The notes beneath the pieces were generated by a model, which ran no database searches, had not been told where the DNA came from, and was given only the letters and a program-made list of their open reading frames with translations. DNA of 64,000 nucleotides from Pomphorhynchus laevis (Eukaryota > Acanthocephala > Palaeacanthocephala > Echinorhynchida > Pomphorhynchidae), in assembly GCA_012934845.2 (NCBI GenBank), contig WNNJ02003005.1, forward strand, positions 1 to 64,000, given 5' to 3'. The position numbers and the translations under genes are program-made. Below, piece by piece: positions 1 through 11,309 of the stretch; within the stretch, counting starts at the first letter, position 1, and every line of letters starts with the position of its first letter.

Positions 1-800
1 TATATCTAATTATAACAATATATATTATAATTTTATATATTATAATATTATATAATATAATATATCAAATTATAATCAAATATAATTATAACAAGATATC
101 TAATTAAATATAATTATATCTAATCAAATTTATCTAATTATATCTAATCAAATATCTAATTTTGTTAAATAAATAAATATTTAATTTTTGTTAGTGTCAT
201 TTAAGCTCCGGAATTAGTAAAGGTGGAAATTTACCTACTGGGTTGATAGCCAAGTTGATAATTTAAATTCCCAAAGTTATTTGATAAAAATCAATTGCAA
301 ATTTTTGAAAATTCAAAATCAAGGCATTGTTGAATATTGCAATTAAATATTCGATAGTAAACACAAAAGTGAAGACTTTTATTGAATTCAATACAAATAT
401 TATATTTGAATATTAAATATTCAAATAATATATCAAATAATATGATAAATAATATAATATAATATTAAATATTATATTACACGCTATCTTAATTATGTAA
501 TGTTGATATTATGATAAATATTTAGATATAAAAACATTAGTAATTTAATGTTCACAATTCAATATTTTGATGACACTAGTTGATTTACAATTACAGTAAT
601 CACTCTAAAAAGTTAGATTAATTTAATTACACAATGATGAAAACCACTGCACAAAATATATATGTTCATCTAAACCAAGTCGTAATAATAAAATGATTGT
701 TATAAAATGTAGCACAAAACAATAAAATAGTGTTTTTTTGATATTACTATTACAATTATATTGTGGATATTAAATCAATTTATATAAAAAATTAGAATGT
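1..800. repeat. AT-rich stretch without a recognisable gene
   Basis: The first ~180 bases are degenerate reiterations of a TATCTAATTATA-like unit, followed by AT-rich sequence with no convincing open frame. If the tetraspanin-like gene to the right is real, this is its next intron or 3' region. I looked for the extracellular-loop CCG exon expected of that family on the minus strand and did not find it here. Confidence 0.5.
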
Positions 801-803
801 ATT

Positions 804-3800
804 TTATTTAAAAAAGATATATGCACCATAATCATATTTTTCATAGATGATTACATTTAAAAAACAATTGTAAAATTCGAATGGATATTTTTTGTAGTCT
901 ATGAAAAGGTTAAGACTAAAACAGACTAATAAAAATCCCTATATGAAAATAATAAATTCATTATCTTGATAATCAATTTTAAATCAATTAAATGATAAAT
1001 AAATTAGCAACAGTATTGACCATAATTCAATTTTTGTAAAAGACAATAAACCAAAAAAAAATTTCAGAGTTTTGACGTCAACATTTAATACCCAAAAAAA
1101 GTATCGAAAGAAAATTCTTACCGTCAAAAGATAGTTTTTTCTTTCCTTCCAGCACCCGATCCATCCAATCATTCCCAGTAGTAAGACAATCAATGCTAAA
1201 AGTAAATCCATTTCTATAATTAATTTAATTTTTTTACGATGACATGTATTAAGTCGAATTCCAAGATTAGCCATTAAATTCAGCGGTAAAAATGATAAAG
1301 ACTATCTAAATTTTAATTATCTTGCACTAAAATCACTCTATAAAAATTTAGTTATAAACATCAAAAATACAAAATTACATTTAATCGTTGAATAAATCAG
1401 ATCAGATAACTGAGTCTATGAGTTTAATATTTTTTCAATTAAAATAAAGATAAATAAAAAATTAATTATAAGATTTACTTTTTGAAATAGATTTTCTAAT
1501 CAGTTTATTTTAATCTATTTCAAAAAGTAACAGACCTGAAAGGAGTCTACAGATTAACAGGAAAGTTTCGTGCAATTGTTCAACGACTAACTGGATTCCA
1601 ATTGGCACACAAGTATTACAGCATGTTGAAATATTAGTGCCCAGTGCCTGCACCCTGATGATCCGCTGATTACTAATGTCGGCGCAGGATGATGTTTGTT
1701 GACAAATCGTATTGGAACTGGTCCGTGACGATATTCGTACACTAGTTTGCAGACACATGTTTAGGATTGAAGCAAGAAGCAATATAGCATCCTTGCATTT
1801 ATCAGATTAAAACAAACTGCACAGGAAATCCATTTCATATAATTTGTAATTGAAATTTAAAATAAAAATCAATTTTTACGAATTGACTAATAAATTATAT
1901 ACGATTTAGTCGAATAAAGAATAGAGGTCAGGTTTCGTTTCTATTCCTCTAATAAAAGTCGAAATAAACGATAAAGTTTATAATTTAAATTTAAAATAAA
2001 AATCAATTTTTATGAATTGGCTAATAAATAACAGACGTTGTATTAAAATAAAAATTAGAGATCATTAGGAGGTACTGCTATGTTATCAGCATTCGGTTCT
2101 ATTCATCGACCCAACATAGCAGTGGGCCAAATACATAATAAACTCTCATTTCTTTCATTTTATAAAAAAATGGCATAATCGATTTTGTTAAATTATAAAA
2201 AAGCACTACAAGAGTAAACTTTATTTTAATCAAATGTTCAAAATTCAATTGTCATTATTTAAAAAAACAATTACTATCAATAATTAAAAAAGCTTAATCT
2301 AAATAAATTAATAAATCTTAATTTTATTAAAAATAATAAAATTAATTATTATTTTATTAACAATTATAATGATGCTAAATAAAAATTAAATAATTAAATA
2401 ATTATAAATAAAAAATTTGAATTCTTTAATGTCATTATTTTAAAAATATAAAATAATAATATTTATAATATTAAATAAATAATTATAATATTGAACATTT
2501 TTATAAAATGTTCAAAATTCAATTGTCATTAAAAAACAATTACTAACTCTAATTTGAATAAATTAATTTTTAAATTGAGGTTAATACAGATTTTACATAA
2601 TAAAATTATAGTTAAATAAATTAACTATAATAAGTTATACCAAGTTAATGCAGATATATATTAAATATATTATAATAAAAATACGACAGCTATTTTGTAT
2701 TTAAACAAACAGGTAAAACCGTAGTCGGTAGAACAATATTGAAAATGTGCATACCAGTTATACGCCGGTTTTAAATTTTAATATTCTTATATCTAATGTG
2801 GCAAAAATATCAAAAATAATTGAGAACGAAAATACTATATAAGCAGATGACGACATAATGGCACTGCCTATAATCGATAGCTGGATAAAAACGTGTAGAA
2901 TGATAAAAACAAACACAAATTTATTTAACAATTATTTAAAAATAGTTTAAATTGAGGTTAATTATCGAATGTAATTGCGTATTATATGAAATATTATATA
3001 TAATTATTAGGTTATTTGTAATTATTTATTATTTTATTATCTTATTATCTTATTATTAATCATTATGTTTAATTTATAAGTAATTTAATATACGTAGACT
3101 CAGTTACCTGATTCGATTTGCTAGGTTTGAATATTAATATTATTATTTTTCTTTATTTTTAATTTATATATCGGATAAAACACTTAGTCTCAGTTATCTG
3201 ATCTGAATTATTTAGATACCAAATTTAATATTTTGATGACATGACAGTTTCTAATGATGACTTCTAATCCTTATTCCGATAGTATATAATGATAAAAGTT
3301 ATATGAAATCTTATATAAAATATATAAGATTATTTATTATTATTTATTATTTTATTATCTTATTTTTATTAATCATTATGTTTAATTTATAAGTAATTTA
3401 ATATACGTAGACTCAGTTACCTGATTCGATTTACTAGGTTTGAATATTAATAAATTTCATAATCAAGATTATGTAATAATTAATTTTTCGTTTCTTCTAA
3501 TATATAAAATAAAACAAAAAATAGTAAATACACAATATAAAATTATTAAATTTATTAATATTCAAAACTATTAGCAAATATAACCAATAATTTAATCAAT
3601 ATAAATATATTTAATAAAAAATACATAACAAATCTTCATTAAACATAATAGAGACATTTTTTAAGGCAAAATTTGTTCCAAATTCTTTATATATAGACAA
3701 TATTATGGAAAACAAGTTGTATAATACAACCTTAACAAGTGAATATTATAAAAATTCATTGCTTACTCGAAACCGCCAATATTAACGACGGACTGACGAG

Positions 3801-3994
3801 AGCTGGCCCAGTAATACACTTAAATCGAAAAGAATTGACTGTCATGATCGTACCAATAACAAACCCTACGATACTTGAAATCTTAATTTGGTTAAGTTTA
3901 AAAAATTAAATCCGTTCATGCAACATTAGCTTACCATTGTGAATGCATTTACTATTGAAAATAAGGCAATAGTCATCATGTAATACGAAGCCAT
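804..3994 (-). CDS. Tetraspanin-like membrane protein, spliced, partial (four exons)
   Basis: Four minus-strand segments fit together as exons: 3935-3994, 3767-3881, 1122-1213 and 804 or 855 to 938. Each of the first three is followed by a GTAAG-type donor (GTAAGC, GTAAGC, GTAAGA) and exons 2-4 are preceded by AG. Phases agree: 0, then 1+2 (a split AAA codon), then 0. The predicted protein starts with a hydrophobic segment holding an Asn and spaced glycines (TM1), then a ~24-residue loop, then TM2 ending in GMIGWIGCWKE, then a third hydrophobic stretch beginning GFLLVCFSLN. Order, loop lengths and the GxxGxxGxxKE signature after TM2 match tetraspanins, four-pass proteins that organise membrane microdomains. 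The large loop with its CCG motif and TM4 are not in the window, so the gene continues left or is broken. The ATG at 3994 is preceded by TTTGTAG, so it may be an internal exon rather than the start. Exon 4 may end at a GTAATC donor at 854 or run to the stop at 804. Intron 2 (~2.55 kb) is filled with TIR-family repeats. Confidence 0.5.
1385..3455. repeat. Cluster of TIR-family fragments inside the tetraspanin-like intron
   Basis: Several pieces match the ends of the RT-carrying element at 50159-52999. A left-type terminus (core AACTGAGTCTA) lies at ~1393-1420. Inner TIR parts with the conserved hairpin lie at ~1845-1950 and ~1976-2150. Right-type termini (core TAGACTCAGTTACCTGATT) lie at ~3090-3120 and ~3405-3435, with a diverged one at ~3183-3215. 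The stretch from 1393 to ~3120 could be one ~1.7 kb non-autonomous copy, since it has termini facing inward at both ends. The segment ~2995-3140 is duplicated at ~3310-3452. No RT is left. An 18 bp perfect inverted repeat (1476-1493 with 1512-1529) lies just inside the left terminus. Confidence 0.65.
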
Positions 3995-4209
3995 CTACAA
4001 ATAATTAATAAAAACACTATTTAAAAATATTTAACATCCTATATTTTTTATTTTTATGCCTATCTGACGGAAAAAAAAACAGAAAATAATCGAATTTTAA
4101 GAATATCACGAATCGAAAACAACCATGTGTGACCGAGTAATAGTAATGATCTATTAACTAATTAATTAGGTAATTTATAACAATTAATTATTAATTAATA
4201 AATAGTATT

Positions 4210-4223
4210 AATTATCGCTACTA
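4210..4223. repeat. Target-site duplication, left copy (RTE element)
   Basis: AATTATCGCTACTA is repeated without mismatch at 7405-7418, immediately outside the two ends of the RTE-type LINE. Confidence 0.9.
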
Positions 4224-7200
4224 GGTGGTGCGGTCCGTTCCTCCTCGTGGTGCCACTGGATAACGCTTACTCTCTGTGAGCGTGAACCAAACGCGGACCT
4301 TACCGACGACAGACATGCGGCAGCCGGTCGGGAAAACAATTGTCGCAACCATCAAACCATGATAAAGTTTAATCAAAATGACCCCGCCAATACTAAGGCG
4401 TCCTCTGTAGACGACGCCTTCAGGAGGTGCCATCCGGCCTGTTCGAAAAATTCACGAGGATGTGCGATCAGACAAGACCCGGTCTGTTCGGCAAATAAGC
4501 GAGGGTTCACGACGGAAGGACGACGCCGAGACGCAAGTGATCTGGCCCAATCATACGTACGAGTTGCAACGCTCAACGTAGGAACACTGACGGGTAAATC
4601 TCGAGAAATTGCAGCTGACCTAAAGAGGAGAAAGATTGACATTCTTGCAATACAAGAGACTAAATGGAAGGGCGGAAAAGCCAAGGAAATTGGAGACGGA
4701 TACAAACTGTATTATATGGGAACTGAGACAGCACGAAACGGAGTAGCCATTGTCGTAGCAGAGAGACTCAGAGACCAAGTGTGCGAAGTGACGCGATACA
4801 CTGGGAGGTTGATGAAGATTAAGCTGGCATTATGCGAAACGACCGTACACTACTTCTCTGTGTACGCTCCTCAAACAGGATGCACAGATAAAGAGAAGCT
4901 GGACTTCTGGGAAATGCTAGATGAAAAAATGGCAGAAGTCCCCGAAGAAGACTATGTGATCATAGCCGGTGATATGAATGCCCATGTTGGACAGACGGAT
5001 GAGAGTGAATGTCACGGTTGATATGGCATAGGTGAGAAGAACGCAGAAGGGGAACAACTACTGGAGTTTGCAACTACGCACAACCTCACCATCACCAACA
5101 CCAACTTCACAAAAAGGCCGAGCCACCTGTACACATATTACCATGGAACGGGCTCACAAATCAGGAAGTCGCAAATTGATTTTGTCCTGGTGAGGCGAAA
5201 ACACAAGAAGACGGTGCTAGACACAAAGGTCATTCCATCAGGGACCACAGCGACTCAACATAAGCCACTGATATGTGACCTGAAAATTGAAGTCCCCCGT
5301 AAACCGAGGCCAGAACAAACAAAGACGAGCCGAATCAAGTGGTGGAAACTGAGGGAAGAAGACACAGTTGGAACAAAGGCAAAGCTGGCCCGGATAAGAC
5401 TACCTAGCATACATGGAGTACAGGACACCTGGACCGCGTTGCGCTGCACGATCCACCAAGCTGCAAAGCACATACTCGGATCCACCAAGCCATGTAAAAA
5501 ATACATCGACAAAGAAACTTGGTTTTGGACAGAAGAGGTCAAAGACGCAGTGAAGGCAAAGAAAAATTCATACAAGGCTCTCCGGATAGCACAAACACAG
5601 GAGAACAAAGATGAATATCACCGAGCGAAAAAGAAAGCAAGGAAACAAGTGGCTATTGCTAGGAGTAACCACCTAGATAACCTCTACCAAAAGCTCGACA
5701 CTCGAGAAGGAGAAAAAGGCGTGTACCGACTAGCCCGTTTAAGACGGAAGAAGGCAGCAGACATCGAGAAGTTCCATGGTATCAGCAATGAGCAGGGAAA
5801 ACTCATTATACACCCACAAGACGTGCTGGAGAGATGGAGAAGATATTTTAAAGCCATCTTTACAGAAGAGTTTGAACATCCACCAATACCAGAGGGGACT
5901 CCAAATCACACACAAGTCGATCCACTCAATGGTGCAGAGGTCAGAGAGGCAATGATGAAGATGAAGCCGGGTAAAGCCAACGGACCCGATGATTTAGCGG
6001 TGGACTTCTGGAGAATCAATCCGGATGAGTGGACACCATGGCTAACTAATTTTCTCCAGAAGATTGTTGACGCAAAAGAGGTGCCAGAAGACTGGAGTCG
6101 AAGCATAACTATCCCAATCTGGAAGCAGAAAGGAAGCCCAGCAGATTGTGAAAACTACCGCCCAATTCGTCTTCTCAGTCACACCATGAAAATCTTCGAG
6201 AGAGTGCTCGACAAGAGAATCCGTGACTCCGTCAAACTAAGTGTCAACCAGGCAGGCTTTGTGCGCAACTGTGGAGCCATCGATGCAATACACTCAGCCA
6301 GACTACTCCTTGAAAAGCACAGAGAGAAGAAGCAGCCCCTCCATGTAGCTTTTCTGGACCTTGAGAAAGCGTTCGACAGAGTACCTCATAAGCTTATATG
6401 GTACGCTTTGAGACGCAGAAAAGTACCGGAGGAATTGATCGAATGGGTGAAGATGTTGTACAAAGGAACGACGAGCAATGTGCTAACAGCAGCGGGAAAA
6501 TCAAGAGAATTTCCAATCTCAGTCGGTGTGCACCAAGGATCTGCACTCTCCCCATTACTATTCATCATAGTTATGGACGTGATTACGAAAGACCTTCTAA
6601 GACAAGCACCATGGACCATCCTGTATGCCGACGATGTTATGCTGGTATCTAAAGACAAACATGACCTCGAGCAACAAGTTCAGCAATGGCACGATCGCCT
6701 GGCACAGTTTGGGTTGAAACTGAACACAGCCAAAACAGAGTACATGACGACGAACCAGAACGAAGATGTAAGCATATCAGTTAATGGCGTGCTTCTGCCA
6801 AAGACAACTGCGTTCAAATATCTGGGATCAGTCATCTCCAGCACAGGAGGAGTGGCAAAAGACGTCACCACTCGCATCAACGCAAGCTGGACAAAATGGA
6901 GAGCAGCCACTGGAGTTTTGTGCGACAAACGCATGCCAGACAAACTCAAATCGAAGTTCTACAGAAGCGTAATACGGCCTGTAGCAATGTACGGTGCTGA
7001 GTGCTGGGCAATGACAGCAGAAGCAGAACGTAAGCTTGGATGCATGGAAACCAAAATGCTAAGGTGGATCGCAGGAAAGACTCGCCTAAATCATGTCCGT
7101 AACGAAGACATCCGCAAGCGATTTGGCGTAGCACCCATAGCAGACAAACTGAGAGAATCACGGTTGAGATGGTATGGACATGTAATGAGGGCAGACGTGA

Positions 7201-7404
7201 ACACATTAGCGCAGGCACCATTTCAAATCGAGGTCGACGGAAAGAGACCAATAGGAAGACCACAGAAAAGATGGATGGATACCCTTCTTAAGGACATGAA
7301 AATGGTCGGACTCACGCCCAAAGACGCAGCAAAGAAGGCATTTTGGCGTCAACGATCGTGGCAAGCGGACCCCGTCATACGGGATAAACGCCACGAAGAA
7401 GAAG
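4224..7404 (+). mobile_element. RTE-clade LINE, full-length or nearly so, young
   Basis: The element is 3.18 kb, bounded by a perfect 14 bp direct repeat, with a short leader and one long frame covering endonuclease and RT. It ends in a GAAGAAGAAG tail, the short trinucleotide tail typical of RTE elements. The protein resembles nematode RTE-1 as I remember it. Base composition is clearly less AT-rich than the flanks, as expected for a recent insertion. No separate ORF1 is present, which is normal for RTE. Confidence 0.93.
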
Positions 7405-7445
7405 AATTATCGCTACTAACCTTAACTAAGTGTGATGAACATTAA
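4359..7445 (+). CDS. RTE LINE polyprotein: APE endonuclease and reverse transcriptase
   Basis: This protein nicks chromosomal DNA and copies the element RNA at the nick (target-primed reverse transcription). From the ATG at 4359 the frame is open to 7445 except for one TGA at 5019-5021, inside the endonuclease. APE-type motifs in order are TLNVGTL, IQETKW, DMNAHVG, QIDFVLV and TQHKPL. RT motifs are AFLDLEKAFDRV (A), GVHQGSALSPLLF (B) and LYADDVML (C), followed by a thumb with FKYLGS and a C-terminal region with RLRWYGHVMRA and a GKRPIGRPQKRW stretch typical of RTE and relatives. The element contributes no stop codon: the frame passes through the GAAGAA tail and the downstream target duplication and ends in flanking DNA at 7443-7445. 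The single TGA could be a CpG-type change from CGA. The element is probably inactive by this one codon, but otherwise looks whole. Confidence 0.92.
7405..7418. repeat. Target-site duplication, right copy (RTE element)
   Basis: Perfect copy of 4210-4223 directly after the GAAGAAGAAG tail. Confidence 0.9.
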
Positions 7446-7689
7446 AAAATCAATATGAAGAAATAACCTTAACTTAAATAACTTAAATGGAGTTAAATAA
7501 ACTTAACTCCGTTTCTAGGCTTGTTTGTTTAACTTACATTAACGTAAAAGAACGTTTTGAAAATATTTATATTTTATATTAATACTTAATGATACGAATT
7601 TAATCTGTAAATATAAGGTGGAATTTATGTACTAAAACAATTTTGCATATAAAGTTGAAACTCAAATTTTCAGTAAACATGTGATAATT
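7419..7689. other. Unassigned AT-rich spacer
   Basis: I see no gene or repeat here beyond local AT runs. Confidence 0.4.
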
Positions 7690-9700
7690 TTCTTTTACGT
7701 GGGCTTGCACTTACAAGCCCACTCAAAAGAAAAGGAAAAAAAAACGAAACAATGTGAGAAACAAAATAAAAGGTGAAATGAATTTGTTAATGAAATTGAA
7801 GGAAGTATATGACCAGAATGTGGCAAGACATCGAGGGGGAGATTTTAAAGTATATTGAAAGACGTCGAAAGGAAACACAAAATGTTGAGTGGATTGTTGA
7901 ACACGTATGATAGCAATGTGAGTTGGATAATATGTGGAGGGAAAATATTTCTTGATTTGTTAAGGAGAAGGATCCTTAGTGTATAAACGTAGACGTTGTT
8001 TGAAGAGTGAAAGCGACATGGAAGAACGGACCTGAGCTGACAAATAATTCCAGGCAAGTGGAGCCGCGACGAAAAAAAGATCAGAGACCATGGCTGGTTG
8101 AGTGCGGAGTAACGTTGAGAATAACTTGATCGTAGAGGCACAGAAGTAAATCACGAATTATCAAGATAATCAAGGTATAAGTATGATGGTGACTGACAAA
8201 ATCAAAGACGAAAGATAACGATACGCAAACGAGATTCAACACGAAGGTTAATGATGGGCCCATGAAGGACTGAAAGATTATGGGAGATATGGTCGAAGCG
8301 GTGCAGTCGCAAAAGGATACGACCAGCCGAATTTATGATACCTAAAAGGTAAAGGAGCAGAATTGGAAGAACTGGTAAAGAGGGTAAGGCAATAATCGAT
8401 TCTGGAAAACAAAAGAGACGATATAAAAACGAGAAAATTACGTAAGTAAATTAACACACGAATGTGACGGAGATTACGAAAAAATAAGACAGCACAGCGA
8501 ACTTTGCCATGAACAAAAGGTTTGAGGGAAAGGAAATTGTCGAAGTGAAAACCTAACAAAATCAGATTGTCAACGATTGGGATAGTGATTGAATAAGCAG
8601 ATAAAATAGGTGGGATTATGTCGAGGTGATGAAGGGTGATCCACATGATTTTGAACTTTTCAGGATTAGAAGCTAGACGAACGGAAAGTTGGTTAGAGAT
8701 ATACATAAGATAATTTGTGGAATAAGTAGCGAAATCGTGGATAAAAAGATTATGCGCGTGAGAATTTATGTTGATATCATCGGCATATTGCATCAGATTA
8801 AAATTATAGTCATGAATTATAACATAAAAGTTAAGTTATAAACAGACAAGTTGGAGTTATAACAGACAAATCGTCGAGAGAAAGAGATAAAAGAAGAGGA
8901 CCTAAAACAGAACCTTGCAAAACACCGTGCGAGATAAAAGAAATAGATGAAGAGAAGTTTGAGTGAACAAAAAAGAGAGAGATAAGTTGTAAACCAGGCT
9001 AGAGTAGGAATTGAGAAACAATAGTCGTGACGAACACGACAGAATAGGATAGAATGATCGACAATGTCAAACGCAGAAGACAAGCAAAGAGAGATTACGA
9101 TACTACATAGTTTTTTTATCGCGTCTAGAAGTAGATTAGTGAAAACGTTTGGATAAACGAGTTCAGTAGAGTGATTTATTGAAAAATAGGTATGACGGTG
9201 GAGATGAATCCGAAAAATAGATGATTGTAAGTTGAATAGGGAAAGGACATGACAATTTGCATAGGAACAATTCAAATGCAATACACGGTAAGGGGAAATC
9301 GATTTTCCCAATAGACGTATGGATACAAGCGAAGACGAAAATTCAGTCATAATTAGAAATAGTTGATTTTGATGGGCAAGCGGAGTCAACAAGAGAAAAT
9401 TCAAAGGAAAGTAGATTACGGATAGCAAGGTCGTCAGAATCAGAATGCCATGATATGGTTAGACATAAAATATAAAGTGATTGTTGTGCGAAGAGATTGA
9501 TAAGTCAGTTATTTGTGTGAAAAGTCGAAAAGAGTGTTTCATATCAGTTTTAGCTAGAGAAGGAGATGATGATAGGATACAGGTCACCAATGAATTTTTG
9601 GACGTGGGTGCATAACAAGAAAATGTCCATTTACATTTTTGATGGAAAGAGATGACTCAACATTGAGTTCACGTCGACGCCATTTAGGTCGAGCAGCGGA
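7690..9700 (-). mobile_element. L2/CR1-like LINE, decayed, minus strand
   Basis: On the minus strand the 3' end (a TGGGCTTGTAAG-type sequence before an A-rich tail, ~7690-7720) is followed upstream by RT and post-RT segments in broken frames. At 8278-8793 there is MQYADDIN (RT motif C), then PEKFKIMW, VDNLILLGFHFDN and SRIDYCL. At 8817-9428 there are remnants including LSSAFDIVDHS (motif A). The same protein landmarks recur in the copies near 25-28 kb and 38 kb, so this is one family. It is broken by many stops and shifts and is old. The PHSSNNVY-like segment near 8000 on the minus strand recurs at ~28950 on the plus strand. Confidence 0.8.
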
Positions 9701-9935
9701 AAGATGAGCGATTTCAGTGTACGATCGAGAAAAAACTACAATAACGATTTTGACTATCAAAATTGTAAAGTTTTACAACTATATCTAGTTTTAAACTTCT
9801 GTAAATATTTAAATAAAAGAAATCTATTTAGCTTCCCCAGTTATTACTGGGGAAGAGTCATTCATTACTTTACTCCCAAATTAATTAATGATCATGAAAT
9901 TTACGCCTTACAATGATTTTCTGAACTTTAACACT
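9701..9935. other. Unassigned spacer
   Basis: A 70-codon open frame at 9704-9916 has low-complexity composition and no recognisable motif. I do not call it a gene. Confidence 0.3.
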
Positions 9936-9939
9936 AACA

Positions 9940-10200
9940 GCTAATACGTCTGGGCAGAGTCATCGTTTATGTCTTAGAACCCAAGATCATGACAAATGAC
10001 CGAGTTGGAACAAACTGTCGCATCGAGCCCTGAAAGTGTGGAACATGCTACCTGAAGAGTTTGTATGCACAAATACGAACAAAGAATTCCAAAAATCAGT
10101 TCAATTGAATTGTTCTTCCTGATCAATGCAGCGTTCGAACTACATTATTATATTTCGACTTCCAAGGGAGCTGAAGCTCGTAAGGAAGCATCACATCGAA
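9940..10200 (+). mobile_element. CR1-like LINE, 3' end fragment, plus strand
   Basis: A broken plus-strand frame reads GQSHRLCLRTQDH, then KVWNMLPEEFV and EFQKSVQL. This is the conserved CR1 C-terminus (LRGHxLxL, then W-N-x-LP-x-x-V, then a F-K/Q-x-x-L segment). It faces the minus-strand CR1 fragment that starts at 10230, so two unrelated insertions abut tail to tail. Confidence 0.65.
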
Positions 10201-10229
10201 TAAAAAAAACAAAAAAACGTAAAAAAACA

Positions 10230-10940
10230 TCAAGAGTTTACAAGGTCAAGCTTTAGGCGTTCTTTGAATTGCACAGCAGAAGAGCTGTTGATTACATCAT
10301 GTGATAATCCATTCCATCGTTTACAGACGCGATCCATCGCTGTCGTGTAATTTGTTCGATGCTTTGAGCGATGCTTCAAACATAGCTCGTGTCCACGTAA
10401 CATTGAGGATTCATGAAGACAGAACAGCTGCTTACATGGATGGTTAGGCACGCGCAGCGACATCCACACTAGTGTAAGATCTGCAATCAACAGATCGCAT
10501 TCAATAGATCTTATACCCAACGTCTCTAGTCTAACTGGATAAGGAATGGAGCGGGTTGCCGGAACCAAGTGCGTGGCTCTTCTCAAAATGTTGTCGAATT
10601 CACTCAATTCTGATTTCAGTTGAGGGTGTGTCGCGTGAGATGCATAGAGCATATGTGATTTTAAGAGACTCGAATATACAATGCGTAAAGCCTTTGGCTC
10701 AAGTCGTCTAACGTTTCGATGATGAAATCCTAACATTCTACGGCATTTTGCGATAATCGCAGAAGAATGAAGACCTTATTTTAAATTGGAGGAGATAACA
10801 ACACCTAGATCAGTAAAGTGATTCACTGATTCGATAACTGTTGAGCTGAATTGATAAGAAGGGGAAGGTAATCGGGATTGACCAATTCTCATATGTCGAC
10901 ATTTACTAACATTGATACATACCCAAGAATCTAACAGTTT
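10230..10940 (-). mobile_element. CR1-like LINE, RT thumb and C-terminal fragment
   Basis: The open frame 10230-10736 carries the post-RT region: KSHMLYASHATHPQL, ILRRATHLVPA, SMLRGHELCLKHR, then VCKRWNGLSHDV. Upstream on the minus strand, to ~10940, are CINVSKCRHMRI and HFTDLGVVI (the S-K-C-x-x-M/L segment and the D-L-G-V block after RT motif C). The RT catalytic core and endonuclease are missing, so this is a 5'-truncated copy, the usual outcome of LINE insertion. Confidence 0.8.
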
Positions 10941-11299
10941 TTATTTTACTTTTTTGTTATGTACATTTTATTGACGTTCAGTTATCGATGAGCAGGTAAA
11001 ACAGCCCTTGTGGCTAAATCCTTGTGTTGTAAATAATAGTAAAGTTAATTTTTAATTTATTTTTGTAGATGAGCATTCAAATCTAATCAACTAGATCGAT
11101 GTAGTTAAAAATAAAGTGGTTACGATCGAATTCTATACTGAAAATGTTGATCCGAGAGGTATTTCCTTGAATGGTCATTGCATTATTCACAAAAAAGTGT
11201 CGTCAGAACCTTTTTATTATTATTCCAATACATACCAAAGCCAAAAGGCTATTAAGGCAGAGTCCAAAAAAATAATAAAAAAAAGAAAAGCAATGGTCA
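10941..11299. other. Unassigned spacer
   Basis: There is no recognisable element. A 65-codon frame at 11116-11313 has no family features and I do not support it. Confidence 0.3.
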
Positions 11300-11309
11300 G
11301 TCAACGTAG

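Noticed and set aside
1510-1782. 90-codon minus-strand frame with several cysteines in the intron
   Set aside because: No motif, no splice context that joins the tetraspanin exons, and it overlaps a hairpin of the TIR cluster. Not a supportable gene.
2835-2945. TATATAAG followed by an ATG and a 29-codon frame
   Set aside because: Too short, in AT-rich intronic DNA where TATA strings are frequent.
6386-6658. Open frames on the opposite strand of the LINE ORFs throughout
   Set aside because: They are shadows of strongly coding RT frames; none has an independent motif.
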